DNA of 64,000 nt from Heterobilharzia americana (taxonomy: Eukaryota > Platyhelminthes > Trematoda > Strigeidida > Schistosomatidae), in the NCBI GenBank assembly GCA_944470555.2, contig OX104127.1, positions 129,333,113-129,397,112 on the forward strand. Reading direction: 5' to 3'. The position numbers and the translations under genes were made by a program. Under the pieces are notes generated by a model. That model saw nothing but the letters and a program-made list of their open reading frames with translations, was not told the DNA's origin and did not search any database. Numbering within the stretch: the first letter of the stretch is position 1; every line of letters starts with the position of its first letter. Of this stretch, positions 35,711-50,807 are shown piece by piece.

Positions 35711-38700
35711 TAAAATACGCCTAAATCCTGACAGAATGTTTCTTAACATACACATTAGAAGTAAGGAAGTATACTCAAAGCACAAAGCTCTGTGAGATTT
35801 CACTTATTTTTCGATTTTCGATTATGCCTCATGTCCTTCAAACGGATTTGTTTACCAAAATAGTTGCATATTACTTAGATGGTATTATAAACCGTATGTT
35901 TCTGAATAATAAGTCAACTGGGGCAAAGCAGTTTTCGACCTGAAAACCAATCCATGTTTCAATGAAAACACTGTGCTCAAAGTATAATTCCGTTACTGTT
36001 AACAACACTTTCATCACATTTGAAAAATGTGCAAAATTCACATCTCAGTTTTTGTGAAGATATAGGCTGATGTAAAAGTTACGGCAGTATAGGTCACTCA
36101 AGCGAACAGGAATAAGAAGACGGAGCTGGTGGTCAGTGATATGGTGTCAGTTTAGAGGCACACTCCTTCACTAACAACAAACAAATTCCATATCCATAGA
36201 AAGCCGAGAAATGCTCGCTATCAATCGTCATGAATTCATACAGTGTCTCAATGAAAACAATGACATGCAAGTGGAGTGATGAAAAAGGCATGCTGTTTCC
36301 TAAGGTTGAAATCCGTGTTCCAGTGAAAAATTAATTTCAACGTTGAAAACTGGCATCACAAAACATTTTGTTAAGCGACGTCAGTTGAGTAAGTCTACGA
36401 ATAACTGTGAAACGGATTCGTTATTCCTAAGAGTCAAAGAACTTCGTCTTCCCACGAGAAATTGGAGAGGACTTTGCAAGGGTAGTACCTGTGGGAAATC
36501 ACAAACTTTGAAAGCAAGTGGGACAACTGGACGCGTCTTCCTTGTGAATTTCGAACTTCAATGTGTAAGCTACGTACACACCATGCAATTGGTTCAATGA
36601 TGTAAATGGTCTCAGTGCACAATGAATTGCATCAAAACTTGATTTCATGATTAGCCTGCTTCGTATTCACGAGAGAATCATGACTCTCACCTATTCGCTG
36701 AACAAACATGATGTTTGCAGAAAACTGAATATTTCAGTGAATAGTAAACAGTTATCAGAGATGTAGTAAATCAGATCAAAACTCGCCAATTCAGCCCGTT
36801 TGGTTTAAAGCAACAATAGTTCAAAAAGATACAGTGTTACACTCACATAAATCAGTGTATTCGAATTTCATTTTCATTTCTATTAAAGTGAACACTTCAC
36901 ACATACAAGCGATAAATATGAGAATTATGACCGAATTCCAATGCCTTGAGTGACATGAGGATATTGTTTGTCTAGCTCAGGCATCACAGGGTAGTTTTAC
37001 TTGTAGGAATAACAATAATGAGTGTTTGTTGCCTATATCAATTTATTGTCAACTTCTTTCCTGGTCAACAGTAAGCGCTTCAATCAATGGATGTTATTAC
37101 TACGTTTCTAAGAGTTTTATTTGTATAAACATTGGTGATCACTTGTACGCTATGCATGTATTAGAACTAAATTTCCTCAAATTTATTCACTTTTTAGGAT
37201 CGAATGTTTGCCGAACAAAAATATTCGAAAAAATTACCGTCAAGTTTTCATCATTTGAGTAAAGTGAACGGTTGTTGGCGTTCAAGACATTTCTCTTTTT
37301 TGGTGAGATAAACTATCTTCATAAATCCAGACAGCAAGTGAAATACATTTGGTGTAATTTGAGTTTGAAATTAGAAAGAAGTACAATTTTGTGGACCAGC
37401 GTCAAAAAAGTTCTTCAATACTTGGTTTACGAAAACGTAATTGATAATTCATATTCTACTTCTATATATTGAAAATTAATATAAGTTGTTGTTCGTAAGT
37501 CTACAATAGCCTACCTGATGTGAGGTTGAGGTATAAAAATCAGATGCAGCAATTTTATACCATCTAGTCAGTGCTCATACTACGCTAAGAATGAATACAC
37601 ATCAAGGTGAAAAGAAATAGAAGATAGAAATGACCCGATGACTGGTCTAACATTCAACATATTATCACATATTATCATATTCTTCAATGTTGACATCAAA
37701 CTGAATCGATAAATATCCTCTGCCAAGGAGTGAATCATCACACTACCAAGCTTTCAATATTCTGCATGTGTAATGGACACCGGCTTGTGAAGCCTGAACC
37801 TAATTCCTTGTCTTGACACCAACATGCATGACAAAATGTAACTTCGAAAATATCTAAGATTTTAACATTACTGAAAGCATACAATAATACTGTTGCCAGA
37901 AAACACATTCAGCGAAATTATGCTGCATGATGATTAGATAAGATAATCAACTCACGACTGCACCTTTGACTGTTTGTTGTATTAAAGTGTATTGGAAATA
38001 TTAGCCTTCATGCACTAACCCCTTATCGACTGCATTATAGTCTGCATATTACATGATCGAAAAAAATGCACAAACCACCTTGACCAGCTTTCACATGATC
38101 TGTTGTCAGCTGTACTGCATAAAGCTGTAGTATTTCATGAGGGTTCTTCTAAACAGGAGAGAGCTTTCAATGATGGACAAATGCCTTTTGTTATTGTGGT
38201 AACAAGCAGTTGGAACTGTTATGGATTTTGCTGCCCTATTATATGTCGTGGAATTCACATGTGTAAGGATCCAAGCCTGATGTTTTTTGCGCATAGTTAA
38301 CCCTAGTATTATGAACATAAATGTTTGTTGAATTTAGAGCCAGTGCTTCAGAATTTTCTCTAATTTTGCGTGTTGTTAAGCACAAAAATATTAGATTGAT
38401 TTATGTTGAGAAGGCTATCTGAAGTAATGCTATTCGTTAGACTGTTTAAGATGAGAGCACCATGTCACGCGGTAGTCATTGATCTGAAGCCTCGAGTGTT
38501 GATAGTTCTGCCTTAGCTCCCACCATCATCAGTTACAGTGTTTGCCGTTTTCATATGTGATAAGTGACGGGCATGACAATGAATGTCACCCACTCAATAA
38601 AACTATAGATATTTTAAATAATGCAGCTAAGAGTATTTCTGTCTTAAGTATAAAATTTCCCAGACTTCACAACCATCGTTAAATAATATCACTAACCATT

Positions 38701-39727
38701 TTGCGTTAGTTGAGTGGAAATCGCCAACAAACACATGAGTAACACGAGACAGTTCATTATTCTTAGAATAGATTGTTTATTCTTGAGGTGAGGCCAAAAC
38801 GTACTTTTAGAATGTCAAGTCAGGTGCAGAGCATATTTACATTCCAAAACACATCATTTAAGTGAGTATTCTCATGATTTCTAAAATATAAAAAAGGCGT
38901 GGCTCGTGACAGGAAAAAGAGAAACACAATCATCAGTCAATGTTGTTTAGATATTTTCCATATTTTGATCGGAATTCAAAACAACCGCTTAAACAGGCAA
39001 ATAAAATACGATACTTTGGAAAAATAATTCACAGTAGAATCTTTGTTTGACTTGAGATTAGAACTTAAACGTAGTGTTAAACATCATAACATTAATGTGA
39101 ATGAACTTTTAAGCAAGTTCTTTTGAAGTATTAAAATGTCCCGATAACATAGAATCATATAACTGATTTTTGAAGTTAATTTTTATCATCATATGATCCA
39201 GTCAGCTAAAGTAAACAATTTTTTACGAAGTGTTATTTACGAAAATAAACAATGCTTTCATCTGTCACGTTGATACGTATCACAAGAGGTAAGTTGTAAC
39301 TTCATTGATATATGGAGTTGAATTTGGAATGACCATAAAAGCTTTCACAAGGAGGATGAGTAATACTCAATTTTATCTTCCATACGAAGGACAGAATATT
39401 CATTCATGGAGTGATGATAATAATAACCATGTTCACAAAATCCAGAAATATTTTGGCAGTACAAAATCACCTTACATATCACTTTGCAATAATTGAGAAG
39501 GGCTTGAAGACCTATAAAAGTCATATTAGATAATGGTTGCTGGCATTATATATCAAAATGACTTGTATCTAATTCCTTTAAGCGAAATGAATGAAGCAAG
39601 AAAGACGAGTTTCCATTTCACAGCTTTATCTTCAGCCCTCTACAAGTTTATGAAAGGTGCTTACTAAAAAAGAATAAGTGCAAGCTTAACTTCCAACTAC
39701 CAGACCTATCTGGAATAGAATTTGGAG
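35711..39727. other. No recognisable gene
   Basis: About 4 kb of AT-rich sequence without any motif I can assign. Short frames here look random in composition. Confidence 0.5.
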
Positions 39728-39915
39728 GCTTATTACAATAACAATAGTAATGATAATACTAATTTTTATGATTAGAACACAAACGCATTACAACAGGACT
39801 ACCACGAGAAGCACCATACAAAACTATAAAACAAGATTAAAAAGACAGAATTCGGAAGACTGAGCGGAAACAAGACAGAAGTGGATTATTTAAGAGGGTG
39901 ACTCAGAGGTACATC
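39728..39915 (+). repeat. Dispersed repeat R2, copy 2
   Basis: Diverged match to 1017-1205, same orientation; see that entry for shared blocks. Confidence 0.5.
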
Positions 39916-40089
39916 CAATGAACTACTCACTACTTTCCTTTAAATTCTCAGTCATAAAAAAACTAGGAAACTGTAGTATGATAACCACCGGTTCCGACTG
40001 AGACTTGTCTGCAATTGTCTCGATCACCTGAGTTTCACAATTTCTCAACCCCTAACCATGGTGTCATGAAGTAAACAGAGATACTTAAC

Positions 40090-41720
40090 CAACTCAGCTA
40101 TCCTTCATCCCACGGTAGCCTGTCATATACTTGTCAACTTTCTGATCATTCCAACCAGTTCCATGGTAAGCATACAGAATGCTATGTGGTAGCCACTTGA
40201 ATGACGTGTATACCACATGACAGAGTCTTCGAGGCACGTGTTTCAAAATGGCCACAGTCAATAGATGACGACCTTTATTACTTCCAAACACACGGAGCCT
40301 TCTCATCATCTCGGAATTACTTCCATAGCGTTCCCAAAGTATGTGAGAAATTCTTCTCAGGCAGATTCAAACGAAAACGCAGAGTTATCGAACATCCTCA
40401 ATTTAGTGAAGCCAGGTTTCACAGGCTAAGTCAGAACTACCTTCACCAACGGGCTTTATACTGAATCATTACATCATTGTTAATGTCATAATGGTGCCAG
40501 AGTTCACCCACATTTCTGTACGTTGCCACCGTTTTCCATACACTGTTGTAAATCTCATCAAACACACTTCCACCAACACCCAAATAACTATGCAGGTACA
40601 CAAAATACTCCGTAACTTCCAGAGTTGACCACAAATGGAGAGTATAGGTGCTAGTTTCGAAGAATGTTTTGGGAGCATTTTACACTTTGGTGGTGCAAAA
40701 CATACATCATACTTGTGGAGACAGACCTCTAACTGACTGAGTTCGAGCTAAGTAGCTCTTATGCTGACGCAAAGTAAAACAATATCATCCGCATACTCGA
40801 CGTCGCAAAGTTTTTCACCTATCAGCATGTCCATACGGAAACTATGCTCCTCTTTCATGGCTCTCTCGAGAATGTCACTAGTGGTAAAATTAAAAATAAA
40901 TAGTGAAATTCGCTAGCCCTGCTAAATCCCAGTATTAAACTGGAACAGGAAGACAGCCTTCCATTTACCTTAACTCTACTTAAACCGTTGACAAGTGTCT
41001 CAGAAACACGCCTCTCCGAAAGATAACTTCAGAGTGAATGAAGCCCTGTGGAAAGAATTGAAGGAAGCCCCAATATCAAGAAATAATATGGTCGTTAGCC
41101 TTCGGTACTGGTGATAGTGTTCCAGAATCTGACTGAGGTTGGACACGCGATCAGTGCATCTACAAACCAGAATATATATTCTAACTCTTAGTGAATCAGT
41201 CTTTCATGCGTTTTTCACAACCTGAAGCTTTTGACATCAGCCATAATTTAGGACGCTGAAAATAGTAAGCTGATAGCTCGCTGGTTGTCAATCATATTAG
41301 GTAGACTATTTCTGAAGATGGGTGCAATAATCACTTATTCCAGAGTGATGGAACTGTTTCACCCTGCCATAACTTACCGAATTATGTAGTCATTCCTTGA
41401 TTACAGTTTTTCTTGCATCCTCAAAGATGTCGAGGATAGGTTATCTGAGCAGATTGCCTTATGTCGCTTCAACATCTGGAGTTCATTACCAACCTCCACA
41501 TCTTTACGTAAGTTTGCACTATCTGATCATGGAGTGCAAGAAACAGAGGTCGATGATACTGAAGCAGTAGGCCAGTTACACCTACTTTTTGAAGTGCTCC
41601 GCTGGCAGTTACAAGCGCTTATATCCGTAGTCAGGAAACCACCTACTTCACAGAATGTTTCACTGAAGTTGAAACACAGCTTCTTGTTGTTGATAGTTCG
41701 GATACCTTGGAACAACTCTT
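40090..41720 (-). mobile_element. Decayed RTE/Jockey-type non-LTR RT
   Basis: On the minus strand an RT can be followed through many stops. Near 41480-41420 lies the 'LKRHKAIC..DNLSS' region (RT entry). Near 41350-41320 is VIIAPIF. Near 40820-40780 is the catalytic EYADDIVLLC. It continues as CFAPPKCKMLPKHSSKLAPIL (about 40700-40620). Near 40300-40100 are MRRLRVFGSN and AILKHVPRRLCHVVYTS, a region that typically precedes the DMAQNR-type C-terminus. That C-terminus is absent here, but a fragment of it occurs at 5285-5580. The endonuclease is not recognisable. No boundaries or target duplications were found. It is a relic. Confidence 0.7.
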
Positions 41721-42239
41721 AACTCTTTTTAGGTATCTTTACTGGTCCCAGTTCATTCACACATTCTGACTGCCGGACCTCGCGGTGTTTGATTAAGTGC
41801 AGCTTGATCTGTTGTTTGAAAGACATATGCACACCACCGTAATTAGTGCACCTCAGAATATGTCGATGAGCGCTGTCAGTAACAGCTTGCAGACACCTAG
41901 TTTTACCAGCTAGATTTTCTCCGATGTCTCAAGAAGGTTTTCTGAACCCTGTCACGGTATCATGCACGTTGAAGCAAAATGTTTTGCTCCCTGTAGTTTC
42001 TACAGCCAAATATGCGCCCAGTTTCATTTGATATCTGGTTGTAATATTAGATGACATCAGTCTGTACGTGTAGCCCAGTATTCCAAAAGGAATTTGATGA
42101 CTAACAAACAAAGAATAAAACCTAAAAAGTAACAGGTAGCAAATAAAGTTGACGAAGATAAACAAACTCCACTGTGAAAGCGCATGTTAGTCATTGCCAC
42201 CTAGATCTGTATGCTGTGCTTCGCAGCCAGACATTGTAC

Positions 42240-43065
42240 AAAATGCGTAAATCGTAGGAGGAAAACATCTTTCGTCAAAATCTTGACAACTCGATAATAA
42301 GTGACCACAGATACTTTTGCATAAAAACTACTTAAAGGCTATGTCAATCCATCGTTTAATTAGGCCCTAATTAATCCAGTGATTGCACATTAGCTGACTA
42401 GCTACATCATCAATATATCAGCAGCTACACAAATATGAGAAATACTTCATACTTCTTTCTTCACTTTCACAAGAACACACTTGCAAACGAATGTTTTTGA
42501 GTGTATCATATCTATTACTTCCATAGGAATGTTTGCAGATTACAAAGGTATATGTGGAATTTCTCAGGCTTTTTGTCACACTGCCATTGAAATAACCCAC
42601 TTTGTCCTCACAGTTCAATATTAGAATAATCTGAATGTCAATGTTTTTAGAAGAAGAATTTCAATTTGACCTGTTAATAAGCAATTAGGATGGATACTTA
42701 TGTTAGTACTGTAAGTGTTTCATGACAACTAACGAACATAGTTACCGACTGAATATTATCAATTTGTTACCTTTGAAAAAGCGGAAACATTTCACTCATC
42801 TCGAGCGAATCACTCTCCTCTCTGTGGAGAAGGATAATAACGAAGGATTATACTGAAAGATCGTAGTTTGCCAAATCCCCGCCAGTGCCGGTTTCGATGG
42901 GCGCTATCTGCCCTTATTTGTATCAAACAACAGTGAGTGGAGTCGGAAGTTGTCGGTCGTCATAGAACATTATTATTGAGGACGCAGTGGAATAACTTGA
43001 ATAGGTAGGTTCTAACTTAGGGTGTTGTAATTATTGCCGCAGGAGATTTCGTCGATCAAATTATA
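42240..43065 (+). repeat. Dispersed repeat R1, copy 2
   Basis: Inverted partner of 1-890. The match runs from a TGACCAC-containing block near 42300, through GCAGCTACACAA (about 42421), TGGAGAAGGATAATAACGAAGG (about 42825-42846), to GGAGATTTCGTCGATCAAATT near 43043. No reading frame of note. Confidence 0.7.
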
Positions 43066-44000
43066 TTTTTTAAGATGCTCGTTTGATAACTTTGATTCCC
43101 TTTTCACCTTCGAATTGATCACTCCTTTGTATTATTTTCTCTCTCAGAATCTTAAGTAACTTGTTCGAGTTGATTTTCTTGCATGTACTATGAATGCTTT
43201 GAATTCTCTCTAATTGTATTTTTCATATCTGTTATTAGAGTTGTTAATTGTATCACTGCGATTAATTAGTCTTTTCATGCAATATTCATTAGCTTATGAT
43301 AAACCACTTGCGAGCACAATTTCTCAGAATCAATGTATTTTATTGTCTTGAGTGTTTCTTGTGTAAATTTCTCAAGCTTGTTTATTATTTCACATGCTTT
43401 TCTTTCAATCCTCCATCTGTTTAATTTTCTTATGACATGACTTTTTAGCCATATTTTCGATTCTATGTTTCAGTATTATTGTTTTCTGTCTTTTTCATGC
43501 TCACTTTTGTGTTTTTTATCCTCTCTTTGAAAAGTAAGTCGAAGTTCTTTTGTTCTCAAGCTGGTTAGTGGTAAATTTCTGTCAACCTCTTCTGAGTTTG
43601 GCATTACTATTATGCCTTTAAAACTTTTTGATCAGTCTTATTTATCGGAGCTGTTTTTCTCCAAAGGTATGCTTTCTCGGTCGTTCACAAATATCTAGAT
43701 AATGACTGAGAATACTGATAGTCTTATGACTATATATTCCATTCTTTATTGTTGTTTCAAAACTTTAGGGATGCAAACGTAAGACACAACTACGTTCCTT
43801 AAGTGATCTCAATTATTACTTCGCATATGTGATCTTATGGTCAGTATCGAAGTCATTATCCACTGCCTTCACCGCCATACTGATTGATTTGCTTTTGTAG
43901 AGGCTTCTTACCTTAGGTAAGAATTTGTTTCATCCTTTACCACCCGTTCATAGCCTGATTCCTGTTTCATTTCTTAAGAAACAGTAATCATAAATTTATT
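43066..44000. other. No recognisable gene
   Basis: Very T-rich on the plus strand; no motif recognised. Confidence 0.45.
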
Positions 44001-44009
44001 GTAGTTAGT

Positions 44010-45030
44010 AATTAGACCTCAAACCGCCATCAGATATTTAACAACTTGTAAAATGCAGTAATTTTGAAGCTGAATCTGGGTAGTCAGTAAACGAATGAAA
44101 GACCTAGACCGAATTGAAAAAAAACTATGAATGTGCTTTGAATAAGGAGAAATAAACATTCGAGAACCCATAACACTCCCCATTGCCTGGTATTTCCTGC
44201 TGCATTTTCAGGCAGTTTCAGGATTATGGTGCAAGAAATCAATGTCGATGAATTCCACAGACATATACAACACTTTTAGTCATTGTGATCATTGCTGCAA
44301 AATTACCTGCTTTAAAATTTCAGAGAAGGATTGGAATCTCCGGTTGCATCAAGAAATACGCCTATGATGTATTCGGATATCAGTCCAGAAGACAAAGTTA
44401 AAAAGAGAGCAAATGTGGATGGTCAGCACTTTAGGTCCGATTGGAACCTCTTACAATTGACAATGAAAATACTAATATTAATTTAGTTTTACACTATTGG
44501 AAGATGGCACAAATACTAATCAAATGCTTTGCTGTTTGTATGATTACAAAACTCTATCACCACTTTATAAATAAGTCAGCGATGTGAGTTGAGCTAAGAA
44601 CGAAGAGACTATGTAGTCAATAAAGAAGTATTCTCTTCCTAGTGCAACGAAATGCGCCATCTGGATAAGTTGGAAATATTGCTGCCATGAAATTCCGAAA
44701 GATAATGACGGAGGGTCTGACAAAATTTCACAATGGAAAGTATTCAAGTAAAATGCATTCGTTGTACTACGAAGTTGTGATATGGATACCCTAATTTTTG
44801 AAATTCGTTGTGAAGATAGCGTGTATTCTCTTCAACAATCTGATTTTCACAATACCGGAAATTGCCAACATCTACTAAGTGTTTTGAGAAGTCATTAATA
44901 TATATTGAAGTCCTAGACGCAGACTGACAGCACTTATTAATTAGACCTAAGACTGTCATCGAATACTTAATAACTCATAAGATGAAGTGATTTGGAAGTC
45001 GAACCAGTGTTTCATAAGACAACCTGAAGA
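44010..45030 (-). mobile_element. Possible Penelope-like fragments
   Basis: A minus-strand frame (44959-44744) includes ENQIVEENTRYLHNEFQKLGYPYHNFV. This resembles the RT-to-endonuclease linker of Penelope-like elements, which typically has 'E....L...L..NGYP..F'. The segment 44935-45030 is also repeated, diverged, at 44010-44110. No GIY-YIG motif or catalytic RT motif was found, so the call is tentative. Confidence 0.3.
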
Positions 45031-46779
45031 TAGAAAGTTTTGAATATTACACGTACTACATTGATTATCAGTTACGAAAGTTGATACTTTAACTTATTTG
45101 TAAATGGATGCATTCCACCTATTAGGTTGCAGATTTGTTAACTTTCTTCATAATAGTGTCCATTAGTTTTGCTACCTCTCTTCACTATCCAATTTGCATA
45201 TATTTAGAATGCAGTCATATTTGCTCATTATCATTCTAGCCCTACTTTTGTCATATTGGGTGCTTACTTCATTATTATATTCAGCGATTTCAGGTAGCAT
45301 ATCAGTTTTTCATCTTGCTAAAATTCATCTTCTGTGTATTGACTGTTGGTGCCAACCTTGCTCACACCTAAACTGGCGTCTTTTTGTTGAAAGCGGTTCC
45401 CTTTTGGTTGCATTAACGACATCTCCATGACCCATTCTGCTGATCGAGATGACGAATGTAATCTGTAACCCAGCTTACTTATTTCTGTTCAGCTAAAGGT
45501 GAGATAAGCAAGTGATTCGGGAAAAACCAAGGCTATTTTGAAGCATATGGTAACAAGCTGACATGCGACAGTATAGAACCTGAACAGCAACATACGTGCG
45601 TTGACTTACTGACTGACTGACTGACTAAATCACTCACTCAATTACTAATGTATTGCTAGGTAGTCACATTCCCCCAATGGACAATACGAGACTTAATTTC
45701 TCCTTTGAAGTTAGGCAAATTTTGCAATAAGAATTTTCGAACTTCCACGCGGTTCTACAGCTGCCATTTGAAGAAACGGTCGTAATACTACTGCTTTAAT
45801 GTCTTCTGTGCACATCTTTATTGTGTTGCGATAAAGGAAGGATCCTTACAGAACTATGCTTTCAGGTCTCATCTGTAAATTTCGATACCCTAAAGTGTTT
45901 AAATGGCTAAGAGCTTTTTCCCAAACTAACGAAAGCTTCTCGTCCCGCTTATCTACAAACAAATTATTTCCAATACTGCCAATTTTATTCCCAGTAGCCA
46001 GGTGGTTAGGAAATCCTTATTATTTCAAAAGCATCAGTGTCAAAAGTCCTAAGAAGATAAAACAAAATACCAGAAACATGCAGAAGTATGTAGATACATA
46101 ACTTTATATTCAGTACTACTTCACATATTGACATTTCAATCACATCTAGGATACACCTTTTAATTTAACGACTTAAAAATGGTCACCGAAACCGTAGAGG
46201 TATGCAATAGGCATAAATTAGAATGTAGGCAGAATTGTCACTTTCTTTTTCATCAAGATTATAATTTCTGAGAAGAACGAAGTAACAAACACTCGTTGTC
46301 TGGATGGAATTATTTTCATCACAGAAACAGCTTCATGAACAAATGAGGTAAGGTTGATTTCAGTACCAAAAATTAATCAGTGTGAATCTTTCTTCAAATG
46401 AATTCATTATTTCACTTATACAGCCAAAAAAATATTGTCAAAAATAATATATTTACATGTTTATTTACTACTAACCTCAAAAATTTAGATGGAAAAAGAA
46501 CAACACCCTTAGCAGAATAGCATGGATCCATTTCATTCCGAGATTTTTCATCAGCTACTTACAACCTAAAGCTATTTTAACATCAATAAACACAAAATTT
46601 CGCATACTAGAATCACCTTAACAGAAAATTGTCGGCGTGATTTTAAGGTATCATCGATATGAAGTAATTGAAAGCATACAACTGAGGGGGATAAATATAT
46701 AGATTAACGTTAACTAGGAAATAATGTAAGATTCAAATACTTAGGCCCAAGGTGTGAAATGTAAAATAACAAACCGCGA
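45031..46779. other. No recognisable gene
   Basis: AT-rich sequence with a short (GACT)n tract near 45603-45627. No coding or mobile-element motif was recognised. Confidence 0.45.
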
Positions 46780-49673
46780 AACAGTAACTTTTATGGATCG
46801 ACTAGTTCACTATTTATAGGGGGGTCCTAAGCCTGGATAAAGAGGGAAGGTTGGGCATAGGGTTAGGAACCCTACCCCGGAGAATCAGTCCAATCACTAA
46901 GGAAACTTCAAAGCACAAAGAAAATATTAAAAATAAAATTAAACTTATTCCTCGCTGGAATCGGAGAGACAAAATGATGCCGGTTGGTGAAAGCCTTCGA
47001 GAAGCCGATTGGCCGATATATCTCCTATTCTCTCAATGAAAGTGAAAGTAAACATGGGGACATGCAATTTCTGTACGATTTTTAAAACTGGCTGGCAAGG
47101 CTGCCTAGAATACAAAAGAGATGAGAAGGTACGGCATGGAAGTGCCAGGAATCTACAAGGAATCTGCAGATGACTGGATGTGGACTGTCCCAACTGCCAA
47201 CTGCAGAGTCAATAATCTATTCCGATATTGTCAATCAGACGACAACCACGAACACACTGAGTTTCCGAGTGACTAGCATGATGTCGTCAACAGCATCGGA
47301 GGCTGTCATGCAGTGGGAACCAATCTCCTCCTGCAGGATCAGGATCATGAAAGTAAGATCCAACTCAAAAGGAAGGGAAGTCAAAAACATACAATGCTAC
47401 GACACACACCTACATATAATGCAGATGAAGAGAAGAAGGAGTAATTCTACACACAACTGCGACCAGTAGTGGATAATACCCCACCCCAGATGGTGACATC
47501 AAAGTTAATTCTAGTGGGTTGGGTGACATGAGTACCGAATTCGGAGCAGACAATATGGTAAGAGCACTCATCATGGGGAATTGTTTTCAGACTTCTGCTC
47601 ATTCAACGATTTGGCGATTGGAGGCACTGTATACAAACACAAGGATATTCACAAAGCGACATGCATTTGACTTCACCAGATGGACACACTACACTAAAAA
47701 TCATATCGACTTCATCTCAGTGTGGAGAAAGTTGAGATGGAAACGCAGCCCACAAGATCAGATGAAGAAGAGGAGCAGATGTAGGTGGTTCACAGCACTC
47801 ACCATCTAGTGCTAGCAATCTTCAAAATCAAGTTGAAAACCTTCAATTCAAAGAAGCTGGTGATAAACCACAGTTCAAGTTGAACACCCAGAGCAAAAAC
47901 CACACTGAAGGATGAAACTACAAAGGACATCTTCACTTCAGTCAGCCAGTTATCAGGACAAAATGGGAGATATTGAGCAACATCCCTGAAGAAACTTGCT
48001 TAAAAGTACACTGGAACTGTATGAACCCGACGTGGAAGGAAACCTGCATAACCGTGTTAGAAGGAAAGGAAGAACAGGGCAAGGAATGGATCTCGACGGA
48101 CACATGGAATCTGATACAGAAGGGAGGGGAAGATGGTGAAGCAGGAGATGAATCAGTGCAGTACAGCACAATACAGTGCAAGGATGAACAACGAAAAGAG
48201 GGACTGAGTACAACCTATAACACACTACACGGGACAAAGAAGTGAAGAAGAGTGAATGGAAAGACGAGAGGCACTCCAACGACACACTTGCAAGTGAAGC
48301 AGAACAGGCTGCAGGCAATAGAGACAGAGACCTGAAAACACTGTATCAAATAACCAGGTTATTATCTGGAAGTGAAGGGATCAACACAGATGAAAACAAT
48401 GAGAGATAGTGAAGGAAACCAAGAAAGAGAAATAAAGGAAACGATGGACCGATTACTTCAGAAAACTCTTGAATCGACCACCACCACCTCCAACTCGTCA
48501 TGAAATACCACCAGCAGCCCAGCCACAAAGCTATTAATGAACACAAACCCTGCAACGAAAGCGGAAGTGAAGTCCTGAATGCCACAAAACTGCTGAATTT
48601 TCGGAAAGCAGCAGGACTAGATGGAATTCCACCAGAAACGCTGAAAACACATGTAGAGACAACAACGGACATGCTCACAACACTATTGCAGAAGGTTTGC
48701 AAGGAAGGAAGGAAAGATACCTGCCGGTTGGAAGAAGAGCTACCTTGTCAAACTCCCTAAGAATGGTGTCTAAGTGTTTTCAAGAACTGGCGAGGAATCA
48801 TACTCCCATCCATCCCAAACAAATCATTAAGCCTCATCATCCTGGAGAGACTAAGAAATGGTCTGCATTCAAAATCACTACCGGAAGAAGCTGGCTGGCT
48901 GGATTCAGGAAAATCAAATCATATGTGGATCGAATTGCAAAGCTACGCTACTAATCGTCATAGAACATAGCATAGAATGACAGTCAGCTCTCTACCTCAA
49001 CTTCACGGATTTTGAAAAGGCCTTCGACAACGTCAACCGAGAAGTAATTTAGGGGCAGCTGCTTCAACACTAAGGTTTTAGTACCATAAACCTTTATCAG
49101 CCTCTTTCAACAGCTATTTGACAACGCCACATGCAGAGTAATTCACAATGGAAAGCTGAGTGACGCCTTTGAAGTGAAGACAGGAGTAAAACAAGGCTGC
49201 CACTTACTATCACCCATGATCTTTCTCATTGTGGTCGACTGGGCTGGACTGGATCAAGCAAGAAACTGTGAAGAGCAAGAAGATGGTATAATGTTGTTTG
49301 ACAGATGAAAAAACCCCACAAGATTTGGATTTCGCTGATGATTTGTGCTTACTGTTACACAACGCCGAAGATCTACAGGCAAAAACCAACAAGTTAGCAA
49401 AAGAGGCAAGGCAATGAAGACGGGACTCCAGGTGAACGTAGCGAAGAGAGAGGTGATAAACATACCCAGCCAACAACAATCACCAGTCATCTTGGAAAGG
49501 CGAAATCTAAAGGAGGATGTCTCTTTCACCTACCTCTCAACCTGGACAGCATCGTTTTAACTACAGGCCGCGGCACAGATGAGGATGAAAAACCCAGGGT
49601 CGGAAAGACTGAAAGACAAGCCCTCCTGCATCAATCTGAAATATTCAGTGTGGAGGGAGATCTACTCCACTCC

Positions 49674-49713
49674 ACTCAACTCAACTCAACTCAACTCAAC
49701 TCAACTCAACTCA
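49674..49713 (+). repeat. (CAACT)n microsatellite inside the SR2-like relic
   Basis: Eight CAACT units follow a short TCCAC run. At the matching point of the 58-61 kb element the sequence is CTGCACTCAGCATGCGG, so the array grew from a CACTCAGC seed. The flanking TCAGCATAAAGCG marks the far side of that seed. Confidence 0.9.
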
Positions 49714-49945
49714 GCATAAAGCGTGAACAACATCCACATTCTCAATACTCATTCAGTCAAGTAACCCGGTGTTTCTATGTGATGGTTGAGAGACTCGGCG
49801 GCACGCCACCAAAAGCATTTCCAACAAACTTCAGACATCAATTTCATCACATCAACAGCTGCCGCCCACCCTCACTCGATACTGACTGACACTGAAGATC
49901 AGATAGATGGCGAGAATAATAAGAATGAGCAAGGAGGAAGTGACT

Positions 49946-50287
<342 letters not shown>

Positions 50288-50807
50288 ACGAACCAACCAA
50301 CCAACCAACCATCAACCAATCCATCACTCAACAAATATGCAGTAGAGGAAGGTGGAGATGTATCGGACCGGAAATGTACTGAGAAGATGGATTTGGGATG
50401 TGACGTGTGAGTGCAGGCCGGGCAGTCAAGTGGGAGCCAAGTAGGAGATGACGAGTTTGGCGTCCGAGTTGAGGGTGATATGGGTGAGTAGATGGTGTGA
50501 GGAAGAACTGGAGGTTTGTGTGCAGTGGTGTATCCGGTTTGAAATGACTGCAGAGAGAAGAGTGGAATAGCGATGTGCCACTGAAGCTCTATGTTCCACT
50601 AGGAACCCAAGGGAGAGTCAATAATAATAATGATAATTGCCAGCAAAACAAAAGTCTTTACCATGGTAGGCGCGGACTGATAACTGTTTCTTTCTGAACA
50701 CATGAATCTGCCTTTAATCGTTTGATAGCTAGCGCTACTGCAAATCGCAGCAAGTTCGAATTTATGTGTTTATTAATTATTTTGAACGATTTCTGAATAT
50801 CGACTTC

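Noticed and set aside
47942..48702. Minus-strand frames of about 120 codons within the SR2-like relic
   Set aside because: They are antisense to the linker and RT of the relic; the plus strand carries the recognisable motifs.
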